Shown in pieces: positions 23,547-32,280 of a stretch of 64,000 nt of DNA (positions within the stretch are counted from its first letter, which is position 1; each line of letters begins with the position of its first letter). The stretch spans positions 4,265 through 68,264 of the forward strand of contig URXS01000001.1 in NCBI GenBank assembly GCA_900551885.1, read 5' to 3'. This DNA is from an uncultured Oscillibacter sp. GTDB taxonomy: Bacteria; Bacillota; Clostridia; Oscillospirales; Oscillospiraceae. The notes beneath the pieces were generated by a model that saw only the letters and a list, made by a program, of their open reading frames with translations, did no database searches and was not told where the DNA came from. The position numbers were made by a program, and so were the translations under genes.

Positions 23547-24845
23547 TTACATATTGGGATTCTGGTTCAGCCAATAGTTCCACATATCCTGGCAATCGGT
23601 AAAGATTTGATAGATCGCACCGAAATCGTTCTCGATGGCACCCAGTTCATCCAGTTGCGCAGGGTTCTTCTCGTTGATCATGTCGTCGCGAACGGGCCAG
23701 TTGCCTTCCTTCATGAAGGGAGCGAAACCATCGGAAGTACCGTCAGCACCGCCCATGACATAGCGGATGAACAGGCGGGCACCGGCGGGGTTATCGCACC
23801 CGGAGGCCACGAACAGAGACTCGCAGTTCAGCAGAGCGGTGTAGGGAGTCAGGTTGATGCACCAGGCAATGTCGTAGCCGGACTCGTCGCGGTTGGTAAT
23901 CTTACCGGCAGAGGCCAGAGCCAGGGCGGGATCGTCAGCGGTGGAGTTGTGAACGGCCAGAGCCAGCTCGTCACCATCATCGATGAAGGTCATCTTCATC
24001 TGGCTGAATCGCCACATGTACTCAACGCCGGCGTTGTTTTCAGGCACCTCGAAGGTAAAGTCTGAGGCATCATAGGTGTACTCCAGAGGCTCGCCGTAGA
24101 TATCCTCATAAGCCTGCTCCATCTGGTCGGCGTTGACGATGAAGCTGGCAAACAGAGACAGATAAGCGGTCTCAGTGCCGATCTCCTTGCAGAAAATGCG
24201 GTACTTCTGGCTGCCGTCGTCGTTCTTCTCAATGATGTTCCACCAACTGGTGATGGGCTGGCCATCGGGGAATGCGGCGGTATTATAATACCAGAAGGAC
24301 TGAGAGCTGTACAGAGGCAAACTATACTTCAGCAGATCCTCATCAATGTGAGAGCAAATGTCGCGGGGATAGTAGGGAGTGAAAATGCCGGTCTGATAGT
24401 GCTCATAGAACACGGCACCGTTGACGTCCTTGGTCTGCAGCACGTCGGCGGTAACATTGCCGCTGGAATACTCCATTTCGGCCTTGCTCAGCACCTCGTC
24501 GGAGTCCAGGTCCATCACGTCCAGCTCCAGGCCAGGATAATCCTCCATGAAGGCATCCACCATGTTCAGCATTTTGGAAGTAGTGGCATAGACTTCGATG
24601 GTGCCGCCCTCCGCCTTAGCCTCCTCGTAGAGCTCGTCATCAGTTTTGTCGCTCCACTCATCCCAAACAGGACCGAAGTACTCTGTGTCTGTGGCATAGT
24701 CGTAACCCAGGGTCAGGCCGGACTCCTCGGTGGTATCACCACCGTCTCCGGTATCAGCAGCGGTGTCGTCTCCCCCGCCGCAAGCAACCAAGCTCAGGAC
24801 CATGGCTGCGGTCAGCAGCAGTGCAAAGAGTTTCTTCATCTTCAT
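23547..24845 (-). CDS. ABC importer substrate-binding lipoprotein (Fe3+/AfuA-like family)
   Basis: This 432-residue lipoprotein has a signal peptide ending in the lipobox LVAC near residue 22, then a Gly/Asp/Thr linker. The binding domain contains IEVYATTSKMLNMVDAF near 88 and GNVTADVLQTKD near 130, features of the bacterial type-6/8 binding proteins used for iron, sugar phosphates, aminoethylphosphonate and polyamines. Members of this family annotated as iron binders (AfuA) have been shown to bind sugar phosphates. Given the HAD genes and PGM-like enzyme in the regulon, an organophosphate or phosphonate ligand is more likely than iron. That is inference. Confidence 0.8.
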   Translation of the reverse strand: MKMKKLFALLLTAAMVLSLVACGGGDDTAADTGDGGDTTEESGLTLGYDYATDTEYFGPVWDEWSDKTDDELYEEAKAEGGTIEVYATTSKMLNMVDAFMEDYPGLELDVMDLDSDEVLSKAEMEYSSGNVTADVLQTKDVNGAVFYEHYQTGIFTPYYPRDICSHIDEDLLKYSLPLYSSQSFWYYNTAAFPDGQPITSWWNIIEKNDDGSQKYRIFCKEIGTETAYLSLFASFIVNADQMEQAYEDIYGEPLEYTYDASDFTFEVPENNAGVEYMWRFSQMKMTFIDDGDELALAVHNSTADDPALALASAGKITNRDESGYDIAWCINLTPYTALLNCESLFVASGCDNPAGARLFIRYVMGGADGTSDGFAPFMKEGNWPVRDDMINEKNPAQLDELGAIENDFGAIYQIFTDCQDMWNYWLNQNPNM

Positions 24846-24916
24846 CTCAATGTCTCCTTTCGCTTATATAAAATGAATTGGGGTCGCTTGAGATCTTGCG
24901 ATTTATAAACTCGCGG

Positions 24917-26038
24917 TCACACCGCGCGCTTAATGAGGCGGGTCGTGTTCTTGTTATAGATATTGATCTTATCCTGGTCGATAATGGCCCAGACCTTCTG
25001 GTCCAGCTCGTAATGAGCCTGGCCGATCTCCTTGGACAGGAACTCGTCCCTGCCGGCCACCAGGGTGACGATGGTCTCGGAGCCGGCGGGCTGGCTGGCG
25101 TAGACTGTGACGGGAATCGCGCCGTCCACCTTCTCCCGGGAGATGATGACCTGCTCAGGCCGGATAGCCAACACGCAGTCGAACTCTCCGCTCTTGGGGA
25201 ATTCCTCGTTGGTCAGGTCCTTGGCGTCGAAGGTATGGCCGCCCAAATCGCTCTTGACCACCAACTGGCCGTTCTTCATCTCGGCCTTGCCGTCCAGCAG
25301 GTTGATGCGGGGGTTGCCGATGAAGTCGGCGGCCTCCAGGTCGACAGGGTTGTTGTACAGCTCCATGGGGGTGGCCACCTGGTTCAGTGCGCCCTCCTTG
25401 AACAGAGCGATCTTGGTGGACATGGTCAGAGCCTCCACCTGGTCGTGGGTAACGTAGATAATGGTGGTGCCCAGCTCTTTGTGCAAACGCTGCAACTCGG
25501 CGCGCATGTCCAGGCGGAGCCTGGCGTCCAGGTTGGACAGGGGCTCATCCAGCAACAGCAGCTTGGGGCTGGAGGCCACAGCACGGGCGATGGCCACACG
25601 CTGCTGCTGGCCGCCGGACAGCTCTGTGGGATAGCGGTCCTTGTACTGCTCGATCCGCATCATCCGCAGGGAGTCCATGACTCGCTTGTCAATTTCCTCT
25701 TTGGCCATTTTCTGAATCTTCAGGCCGAAGGCAATGTTGTTATACACCGTCATGTGGGGCCACAGGGCGTAGGACTGGAACACCAGGTTCAGCCCGCGCT
25801 TGCTGGGTTCGGCAAAGTAGGCGTCGTCGGCGTTGATCATCTCCACGCCGTCAATGGTCATGGTGCCGTTCTGGGGGCGCTCCAGGCCGGAGACCACACG
25901 CAGAGTGGTAGTCTTGCCGCAGCCGGAGGGGCCCAGTAGTGTCATGAAATCACCGTCTTCAATGGTGAGGTTGATGTCCCGCAGGACGTGGTTATCGCCA
26001 TAGAATTTATCAATATGCTTTAATTCAATACGACTCAT
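24917..26038 (-). CDS. ABC importer ATP-binding protein
   Basis: The 373-residue ATPase has Walker A GPSGCGKTT (residues 36-44), signature LSGGQQQR near 141, Walker B LLLLDEPLSNLD, and switch His in VTHDQVEALT. The last ~130 residues form a TOBE/OB-type domain (IRPEQVIISRE), as in the MalK/PotA/FbpC group. It follows the fused permease gene by 53 nt and precedes the binding-protein gene. It powers import by the adjacent permease. Substrate specificity cannot be read from it. Confidence 0.88.
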   Translation of the reverse strand: MSRIELKHIDKFYGDNHVLRDINLTIEDGDFMTLLGPSGCGKTTTLRVVSGLERPQNGTMTIDGVEMINADDAYFAEPSKRGLNLVFQSYALWPHMTVYNNIAFGLKIQKMAKEEIDKRVMDSLRMMRIEQYKDRYPTELSGGQQQRVAIARAVASSPKLLLLDEPLSNLDARLRLDMRAELQRLHKELGTTIIYVTHDQVEALTMSTKIALFKEGALNQVATPMELYNNPVDLEAADFIGNPRINLLDGKAEMKNGQLVVKSDLGGHTFDAKDLTNEEFPKSGEFDCVLAIRPEQVIISREKVDGAIPVTVYASQPAGSETIVTLVAGRDEFLSKEIGQAHYELDQKVWAIIDQDKINIYNKNTTRLIKRAV

Positions 26039-26091
26039 ATGGTTCGCCTTATCCTTTCTGTTCTGTCATAAAACGGTCCGTCTTCCTGGAA

Positions 26092-27927
26092 TCAGCCCCA
26101 GCTCTTGCCGATATCAGCACCGAACTTGTTGGCGATGATGTAGCACACCAGGATGAACAGCAGCACGACCACGGAGATCGCGTCGGCCATCTGGTTATAG
26201 CCATCCTGGGAATAGGTGAAGGCCAGGTAGGACATGGTCCGGGTGGTGGGGGTCATCATGATGATGATCAGGTCCAGCTCCTTGGCGATGGAGATGAAGG
26301 TCAGCATGAAGCCGGAGATGAAGCCGTTCTTCGCCAGAGGCACGATGATGGAGGCCATGCGCTTCCAGAAGCTGGCGCCGGCAATGTCCGCCGCCTCCTC
26401 CAGCTCCACGCTGATGGACAGCATGTTGGCCGTACCGGATTTACTGGCGAAGGGGAAGTGCTTGACCACGGAGGTCAGAACGATCAGGGTAAAGGTGCCG
26501 TACAGAGAGGGGATCAGGCCACCCAGATGGGGGGTGCTGAACATGGCGAAATACATGGTGGAGAAAGCGATGCCGCTCATCAGATAGGGAACGAACACCA
26601 GTTGCTCCGTCAGGTTGCCGTACCATTTGCCGCGTCCGCGGGAGCTGATATAGCCCAGGAACTGGCCGCAGATGGCGGTGATGATGGAGGCGATCAGGGT
26701 CAGCCGGACCGTATTCCACAGGGCGCTGAGGAACTCCTTGCTGCGGAAGATACCGGGCAGGTTGATATATTTATCAGCCTCGTCCACGGTGCCGATCCAG
26801 TTGTAAAGCGTCAGGTTGTCGAGGCCGTAGCCGTTACCGGTGGTGATCTGGAAGGTCTCCATGATCAGCACGAACATGGGCATCACCATGGCCAGGAACA
26901 GGAACACCACCAGGAAAGCCATCAGCGGCTTCTTGGCCTTTCCCAGAGACATCAGGGTGTGCCGGCCGCCCTTGCCACCCACGGTAGCATAGGACTTGCG
27001 GACGCCCACCACTCTCTGGTTGGAGAAGATGATGGCCGCGGCCAGGCCCACCAGCACCAGACTCATGGCGTAGCCCACGCCCTGGGGCCCCTGTTCAATG
27101 AACACGCGCATTTTGGTGGCCAGCGTGTAATAGCCGATCCGGTTGCCCAGGTTGGCCGCCACGCCGTATGTACCAATGGACTTACTGATGGTCATGATCA
27201 TAGCCGACAGAATAGAGGGCATGATCAGAGGAAGGGTGATGTGACGCAGGATCTGAGGCTTGCTGGCGCCCTGGATCTCACCCATCTCCTCCAGCTCGGA
27301 GTTGATGGAGCGCAGTGCACCGGAAACCATGATATAGGAAAATGCGTAGTAATGCATGGACATGCAAAGGATGATGGCAATAGGGCCGTAAGCCAGCCAG
27401 TCAGGGATGGGGATTCCCATACCGGCTAGAAAACCGTTGGCACCGCTGGTAGAGTTGCGGAACACCGCCAACCAGCTCAGAGCCTTGGTCCAGGAGGGGA
27501 TCATGTAGGGGATGATCACCAGCATGCTCAGGACCTTCTTGCCGGGGATGTCGGTGCGGACCATCAGCCACGCCAGTACGGAACCCAGCGGCACGGAGAT
27601 GACTACCACGCACGCGCCGATGATCAGCGAGTTCAGCAGCGGCTCCCACAAAATTGCCTTGGACATATTGCTGGCCAGCATATAGGTCCAGTAATACAAG
27701 GTGAAGTCGCCCACCTGGGCGCCTTCGATTCTCCGCCGCATGACCTCGGCCTGGGCTGCAGTGAAGGTGGTGGAGATCATGGTCAGCAGGGGGATGATGA
27801 TCAGGCAGAACAGGATCACCAGACTCACCAGCACAACCATGTTGAACGGGTTGGTCACCACGTTCAAAATCAGGTTCTTCAGCCGCTTCTTGGTCAGCGG
27901 CTTTCGGGGGAGGGCTTTCTTTGACAC
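26092..27927 (-). CDS. ABC importer permease, two fused membrane domains
   Basis: The 611-residue protein contains two tandem permease domains. Each has the ATPase-contacting EAA-type loop: EEMGEIQGASKPQILRHI in the first half and EEAADIAGASFWKRMASI in the second. About twelve hydrophobic helices are visible, with a short cytoplasmic linker near residues 305-335. This FbpB/AfuB-type fusion needs only one gene for the whole channel. It starts with GTG at 27927 behind AGAGGTG and is the first gene of the operon, 130 nt downstream of the operator at 28057. Confidence 0.87.
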   Translation of the reverse strand: MSKKALPRKPLTKKRLKNLILNVVTNPFNMVVLVSLVILFCLIIIPLLTMISTTFTAAQAEVMRRRIEGAQVGDFTLYYWTYMLASNMSKAILWEPLLNSLIIGACVVVISVPLGSVLAWLMVRTDIPGKKVLSMLVIIPYMIPSWTKALSWLAVFRNSTSGANGFLAGMGIPIPDWLAYGPIAIILCMSMHYYAFSYIMVSGALRSINSELEEMGEIQGASKPQILRHITLPLIMPSILSAMIMTISKSIGTYGVAANLGNRIGYYTLATKMRVFIEQGPQGVGYAMSLVLVGLAAAIIFSNQRVVGVRKSYATVGGKGGRHTLMSLGKAKKPLMAFLVVFLFLAMVMPMFVLIMETFQITTGNGYGLDNLTLYNWIGTVDEADKYINLPGIFRSKEFLSALWNTVRLTLIASIITAICGQFLGYISSRGRGKWYGNLTEQLVFVPYLMSGIAFSTMYFAMFSTPHLGGLIPSLYGTFTLIVLTSVVKHFPFASKSGTANMLSISVELEEAADIAGASFWKRMASIIVPLAKNGFISGFMLTFISIAKELDLIIIMMTPTTRTMSYLAFTYSQDGYNQMADAISVVVLLFILVCYIIANKFGADIGKSWG

Positions 27928-28056
27928 GATAACACCTCTTTCTGATTACTGCCGGATTGCCACCGGGGCATTTCTCCTTCTTTCTCTCTCACATCCATTT
28001 TTTCAAGATTTGCGGTCCCCGTTTGCCTAAAAAAGGTATAAAAAGAACCAAAATTC

Positions 28057-28068
28057 GCAAACGTTTGC
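28057..28068. promoter_or_regulatory. LacI-type operator of the importer operon
   Basis: GCAAACGTTTGC is identical to the operator at 17721-17732 and lies about 10 nt downstream of the predicted transcription start, the same geometry as at the HAD operon. Confidence 0.75.
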
Positions 28069-28083
28069 GCTCCTTCTATAACT

Positions 28084-28112
28084 ATTATCGGGTCTTTTCG
28101 TTGATTTGTCAA
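28084..28112 (-). promoter_or_regulatory. Promoter of the importer operon
   Basis: On the minus strand TTGACA (28112-28107) and GATAAT (28089-28084) are 17 nt apart. The remaining intergenic sequence from 28113 to 28271 is AT-rich and shows nothing else. Confidence 0.75.
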
Positions 28113-28271
28113 TTCGTATTTTTGCTATTTTGTTTACAAATTTTTTATGGATTTTAACAATTTTCATATAAAAGGTCTAAGCGAGCCGTGTAGTTTTTAT
28201 GCACTTTTGAGAAAATCTTACCAGTTTTCAGGAAAATACTCTCATAATATGGAATACGTTTCCGTGCGTAT

Positions 28272-30008
28272 TCAGCCGGCAAACTGGGCGTCATATAATT
28301 TTGCATAAATTCCGCCACGTTCCAATAATTCCCAGTGTGTACCGCTCTCCGCCACGGCACCGCCGTCCAGCACCAGGATCTGATCGGCCTTGCGGACTGT
28401 CACCAGCCGGTGGGCGATGACGAAGCAGGTCCTCCCCTGCCGCAAACGCTCCAGCGCCGCCCGGATCTGCTCCTCTGTCTCCGTGTCCATGTCGGAGGTA
28501 GCCTCATCCATGATCACCACGTCGGCGTCGGACAGGAAGCACCGTGCAATAGCCAGAAGTTGCCGCTGTCCCTTGGAGATACCCGCCCCCTCGTCGGTGA
28601 GGACGGTGTCGTACCCGTCCGGCAGAGAAGTCAGAAAGCGATGAATGCAGGCGGCTTTGGCGGCCTCGATGATCTGCTCCCGGGTAGCACCAGGTGTGCC
28701 GTAAGCGATATTTTCCGCGATAGTCCCTCCGAACAGCCAGGTATCCTGTAGCACCATGGCCAGGCGGCGCCGCAGGCCATCCCGGGTATAGGCCTCCAGA
28801 GGCCTGCCGTCCACAGTGATGTCTCCCCCCTGCCGCTGGTAGAACCGCAACAGCAAAGATACCAGGGTGGTCTTCCCCGCCCCGGTGGTGCCTACCACCG
28901 CCACCATGCTGCCGGCGGGCACGTCGGCGCAGAAGTCCCGTAGCACCGGCCGGTCCGGATCGTAGCCAAAATCCACATGCCGGAAGGAGATGGCCCCCTT
29001 TAAATGCTCTGGTTCCAACGCCTCCGGCGGATCTGCCGGCTCTGGCTCCTGATCCAGCAGATCCAGTACCCGCTCCGCTGCTGCGACAGATGCCTGCAGA
29101 TCACTGAGCAGGTTGGCAGCCTCCCGAATCGGCCCGGAAAACTTGCGGGAGTACAGCACGAAAGAGGACAGGCTGCCGATAGAGAGCCCGCCGCTGATAA
29201 ACAGCAGTCCGCCAAAAACGCTGATGGCCGCCAGGGACAGATTGTTGATGAAGTTGACGGACGGACCCAGAGAGGCACTGGCGCAGTCCGCCCGGTAGTA
29301 GGCCTGGGATGCCTCGTCGTTGCGCTCCTCGAACTGACGCAGGTCCTCGGCCTCCACACCATAAGCCCGGATGGCCCGCTGGCGGCCGATCCGCTCCTCG
29401 GCAAAGCCGTTCAGAGCACCCAGTTCCTTGGACCGCAGGCGGAACAAAGGATGAATCCGCCGCATTTGCAGCCGTGTCAGTACCACCGACAACGGCACCG
29501 TTACGAAGAACACCACCGCCAGGGAAGGCGAGAGCACCAGCAGCATGACAAAGGACCCGGCCACCGTCAGCAGACTGGTGCAGATCTGCAGCAGGTCTGT
29601 GGAAAGGGTGGCGTTGACCGTGTCCACGTCGTAGCAGATGCGGCTGATCAGATCGCCGGCCGGATGGGTGTCAAAATACTGGACCGGCAGCTCGCTCATG
29701 CGCTGAAAGGCCGCCTTCCGTAAATCATAGGACACGGCCTGGCCCACCTGGATCAGTTTTGCGGAAACCACGTAGTTCATAGCTGCCGACAGTGCGCAGC
29801 AGCCCAGCATTCCGGCGCAGTTGCGCAGCACGCTGGAAACATCCACGCTCCCCGACTCCGTACCTACGGCGTCCAGTGCCCAGCCGGACAGCAGCGGTAT
29901 CGCCAAAACCAGCAGATTGGATGCCACCATCAGCACTGTGATCCCCGCCAGTGTCAGCAGGTATGGCCGCAGGAATCGGCCGATCCGCAGCAGCAGATGC
30001 CTTTTCAT
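28272..30008 (-). CDS. ABC exporter half-transporter B (catalytic Walker B, variant signature)
   Basis: The 578-residue protein has six membrane helices (about 1-310) and an ATPase domain. Walker A is GTTGAGKTT, Walker B is VVIMDEATSDMD with the catalytic Glu, and the switch His is in VIAHRLVTV. The signature is ISKGQ rather than LSGGQ. Its partner has the reverse defects, so the two form an asymmetric heterodimer like BmrCD or TM287/288. The start overlaps the stop of the partner gene by 4 nt. Substrate is unknown; such pairs often export drugs or metabolites. Confidence 0.87.
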   Translation of the reverse strand: MKRHLLLRIGRFLRPYLLTLAGITVLMVASNLLVLAIPLLSGWALDAVGTESGSVDVSSVLRNCAGMLGCCALSAAMNYVVSAKLIQVGQAVSYDLRKAAFQRMSELPVQYFDTHPAGDLISRICYDVDTVNATLSTDLLQICTSLLTVAGSFVMLLVLSPSLAVVFFVTVPLSVVLTRLQMRRIHPLFRLRSKELGALNGFAEERIGRQRAIRAYGVEAEDLRQFEERNDEASQAYYRADCASASLGPSVNFINNLSLAAISVFGGLLFISGGLSIGSLSSFVLYSRKFSGPIREAANLLSDLQASVAAAERVLDLLDQEPEPADPPEALEPEHLKGAISFRHVDFGYDPDRPVLRDFCADVPAGSMVAVVGTTGAGKTTLVSLLLRFYQRQGGDITVDGRPLEAYTRDGLRRRLAMVLQDTWLFGGTIAENIAYGTPGATREQIIEAAKAACIHRFLTSLPDGYDTVLTDEGAGISKGQRQLLAIARCFLSDADVVIMDEATSDMDTETEEQIRAALERLRQGRTCFVIAHRLVTVRKADQILVLDGGAVAESGTHWELLERGGIYAKLYDAQFAG

Positions 30009-31717
30009 GCCATCCCCTCCCCCATCTGCAGCTCCGCCATCTGTCGGTAGCGGGCACAGGTCTTCAGCAGCTCCTCGTGGCGGCCCTGGGCATCGATCCG
30101 CCCGTTTTCCAGTACCAGAATCCGGTCTGCCTCCCGCACGGCGGAGATCCGCTCTGAGATCACCACCATCGTCACACCGGGGCAGTCCCTCCGCAGGGCC
30201 CCCCGCAGGGCTGCCGCCGTCCGGTAGTCCAGGGCGCTGTCGGCGCTGTCCAGCACCAGAATCTCCGGCTTGCCGGCCAGGGCACGGGCGATCAGGAGCC
30301 GCTGCCGCTGGCCCCCGGAGAGATTGGCGCCCCGCAGGTCCACATGGGTGTCCAGACCCTGCGGCAAGTCCTGGATAAATTTCCAGGCCTGGGCAGTGCG
30401 GGCGGCAGCCTCCACCGCCTCTCGGGACAATCCCCGCAGGAAGGAGATATTCTCGTAAACGCTGCCGGCGATCAGGGTGTCGCTCTGGAATACTACGCCA
30501 AAGCGCTCCTGCAATTGCCGGCGGGTTTGGGTCTTTACATCCCTGCCGCCCACCCAGACCACACCGCTGTCAGCATCGTACAGCCGCAGCAGCAGGGAGA
30601 TCAGTGTGGTCTTGCCGCTGCCGGTGGGGCCCAGGATGCCCAGCATCTCGCCCTTGTTTAGCGTAAAGCTGGCCCGGTCCAGGTCCGGCTCCACGCCCAG
30701 GTAGGAGAAGGTGGCCTCCTCCATACCCAAGAGTCCAGCGTGTTCCTCCCCCTCCGGCTCCCGCACGGTCTGCTCCATGGGAGCCTGAAGGATCTCTTGA
30801 ATACGCCGGGCGGAGGCGGCGCCTTTGCTGACCCGGACAAATACCTTGGCAATGCCCAAAGTGGCACTTTGGATCAAGGTAAAGTAGGTTAGAAAGGCCA
30901 CGATCTGCCCCCGCTGCATCAACCCCGCGTCTACCCGCAGGGCACCTACCAGCACCACTGCGGTCAGTCCCACATTGAGTAGGAAATCGGTGATGGGATT
31001 GGTCAGCGCCATCACCCAGCCGGCCTGCTCCTCCGCCCGTCGGGAGGCGTGGTTGGCGGCCTCAAACCGCTCCCGCTCCCGGCCCTGGCAGGCCAGTGCC
31101 TTGATCACCCGGACGCCGGAGGCGTTCTCCCGCAGGATGCGCACCACCGTATCCACCGCCTGCTGGGCCTGGGTGTAAAAGGGAATGCCCCTTCGGGTCA
31201 CCAAGGCGATGGTCAAAAAGGTCAGAAGGCTCACCGCCAATTGCACCAGCGCCAGAACCGGCTCCTGCAAAAACGTCAGCACCAGTCCGCCCAGAACCAG
31301 CATGGGGGCCCGGATGCCGCCCCGCTGCACCTTGTCAAACATCTGATGGACATTATATGTATCATTCGTCAGCCGGGATACCATGGAGGAGGCAGAAAAC
31401 CGGTCCATCTGGGCGCAGGAAAGCTCCTGTACCCGTCGGTACAGGTCCCGCCGCAGCTCCCGGGTCACCTCCATGGACACCCAGGCGGCCATGCGGTTGG
31501 CAGTGATGTTGCACCCGGCGGCGCCGAAGGCCAGAACGCCCATCAAAATTCCGGTCCGCCAGATGGCCGGCAGATCTCCAGCAGGCACCAGGTCATCGAT
31601 GACTGTGGCCAACAGCAGCGGCAGCACCAGCTCCAGAATGGCGGCGGTAAATTTGATGGTGACACCCACGGCCACCCGCCCGGCATAGGGCTTCAGATAC
31701 CCCAGAACCACTTTCAT
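30005..31717 (-). CDS. ABC exporter half-transporter A (degenerate Walker B, canonical signature)
   Basis: This 570-residue exporter subunit has six membrane helices and an ATPase domain with Walker A GPTGSGKTT and a normal LSGGQRQR signature. Walker B reads ILVLDSADSALD, with Ser replacing the catalytic Glu, and the switch His is replaced (VVISERIS). It therefore supplies the degenerate ATP site of a heterodimer with the following gene. It is the first gene of the two-gene operon; a LacI-type palindrome lies 20 nt upstream of its start. Confidence 0.87.
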   Translation of the reverse strand: MKVVLGYLKPYAGRVAVGVTIKFTAAILELVLPLLLATVIDDLVPAGDLPAIWRTGILMGVLAFGAAGCNITANRMAAWVSMEVTRELRRDLYRRVQELSCAQMDRFSASSMVSRLTNDTYNVHQMFDKVQRGGIRAPMLVLGGLVLTFLQEPVLALVQLAVSLLTFLTIALVTRRGIPFYTQAQQAVDTVVRILRENASGVRVIKALACQGRERERFEAANHASRRAEEQAGWVMALTNPITDFLLNVGLTAVVLVGALRVDAGLMQRGQIVAFLTYFTLIQSATLGIAKVFVRVSKGAASARRIQEILQAPMEQTVREPEGEEHAGLLGMEEATFSYLGVEPDLDRASFTLNKGEMLGILGPTGSGKTTLISLLLRLYDADSGVVWVGGRDVKTQTRRQLQERFGVVFQSDTLIAGSVYENISFLRGLSREAVEAAARTAQAWKFIQDLPQGLDTHVDLRGANLSGGQRQRLLIARALAGKPEILVLDSADSALDYRTAAALRGALRRDCPGVTMVVISERISAVREADRILVLENGRIDAQGRHEELLKTCARYRQMAELQMGEGMA

Positions 31718-31736
31718 GGCAGCGCCCCACTTTTTC

Positions 31737-31748
31737 TCAAACGTTTAC
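31737..31748. promoter_or_regulatory. LacI-type palindrome ahead of the ABC exporter
   Basis: TCAAACGTTTAC keeps the AAACGTTT core but not the outer GC pairs. A minus-strand TTGATT-16 nt-TATTCT promoter lies just upstream (31789-31762), so the site sits downstream of the start point as in the other operons. Confidence 0.5.
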
Positions 31749-31909
31749 GCTTTTTTAGTATAGAATACCATATAAGGCTGGGAAATCAATTCGCATTTTG
31801 TTGCAAATCGCACGGAAACTTTCGTCGGATTCCCCGCCCAGGCAGTTTTCGGAGGCTGTGGAGGCCCTGTCCGGCAGGTCTAAACTTTTGCGTGGTAAAA
31901 ATTTTTTGC

Positions 31910-31938
31910 TTGACAAACCTACGAAACTCGTGTAAATT
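31910..31938 (+). promoter_or_regulatory. Promoter of the leu operon
   Basis: TTGACA (31910-31915) and TAAATT (31933-31938) are 17 nt apart, upstream of the T-box leader. Confidence 0.8.
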
Positions 31939-31944
31939 CATACC

Positions 31945-32238
31945 ATCGCAAAATTAAATCAACCAAATGCCATGACAGGGAGAAAGTCACTGCGCGCATT
32001 TCAGAGAGCCGCCGGTCGCTGCGAGGCGGTATGCAGACAGATGATGTACTGGCCCTCGAGCAGTCCGCTGAAAGTTCCATCAGGACCGTAGGTGTGAACG
32101 GGTTTCTTCACCGTTACCAAAGAGGCCGTATTCGCCCCCTGGGGCTGATATGGAAAGGGGATATTTTTATATCAACAAGAGTGGTACCGCGGAAGTTTAC
32201 GCTTTCGTCTCTTATGCAAAGAGACGAAAGCGTTTTTT
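31945..32238 (+). ncRNA. T-box leader, probably tRNA-Leu responsive
   Basis: This ~290-nt leader carries the conserved T-box sequence GAGTGGTACCGCGG near 32179-32192, which pairs with the acceptor end of uncharged tRNA. It is followed by a 15-bp terminator stem (32199-32213 with 32219-32233) and T6. A Stem-I region with GC-rich helices spans about 31990-32080, and a CTC triplet near 32052 is a candidate leucine specifier. Uncharged tRNA-Leu would stabilise the antiterminator and switch on leuA-leuC-leuD-leuB. The specifier assignment is tentative; the T-box itself is clear. Confidence 0.9.
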
Positions 32239-32280
32239 ATTTCCCTGGACCACCATCAAATCAAAGGAGGCTTTCCCCAC

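Noticed and set aside
23547..27927. Annotation as a ferric iron ABC transporter
   Set aside because: Family resemblance alone suggests iron, but the operon contains a HAD protein, shares operators with a HAD/PGM-like operon and lacks iron-type regulators. The same family includes sugar-phosphate and phosphonate importers, so I left the substrate open.
17510..28068. Palindromes as CcpA cre sites
   Set aside because: They share the LacI-family core but lack the TG...CA outer bases of cre consensus, and the strongest sites flank operons next to the local LacI gene. CcpA action is not excluded, only less likely.
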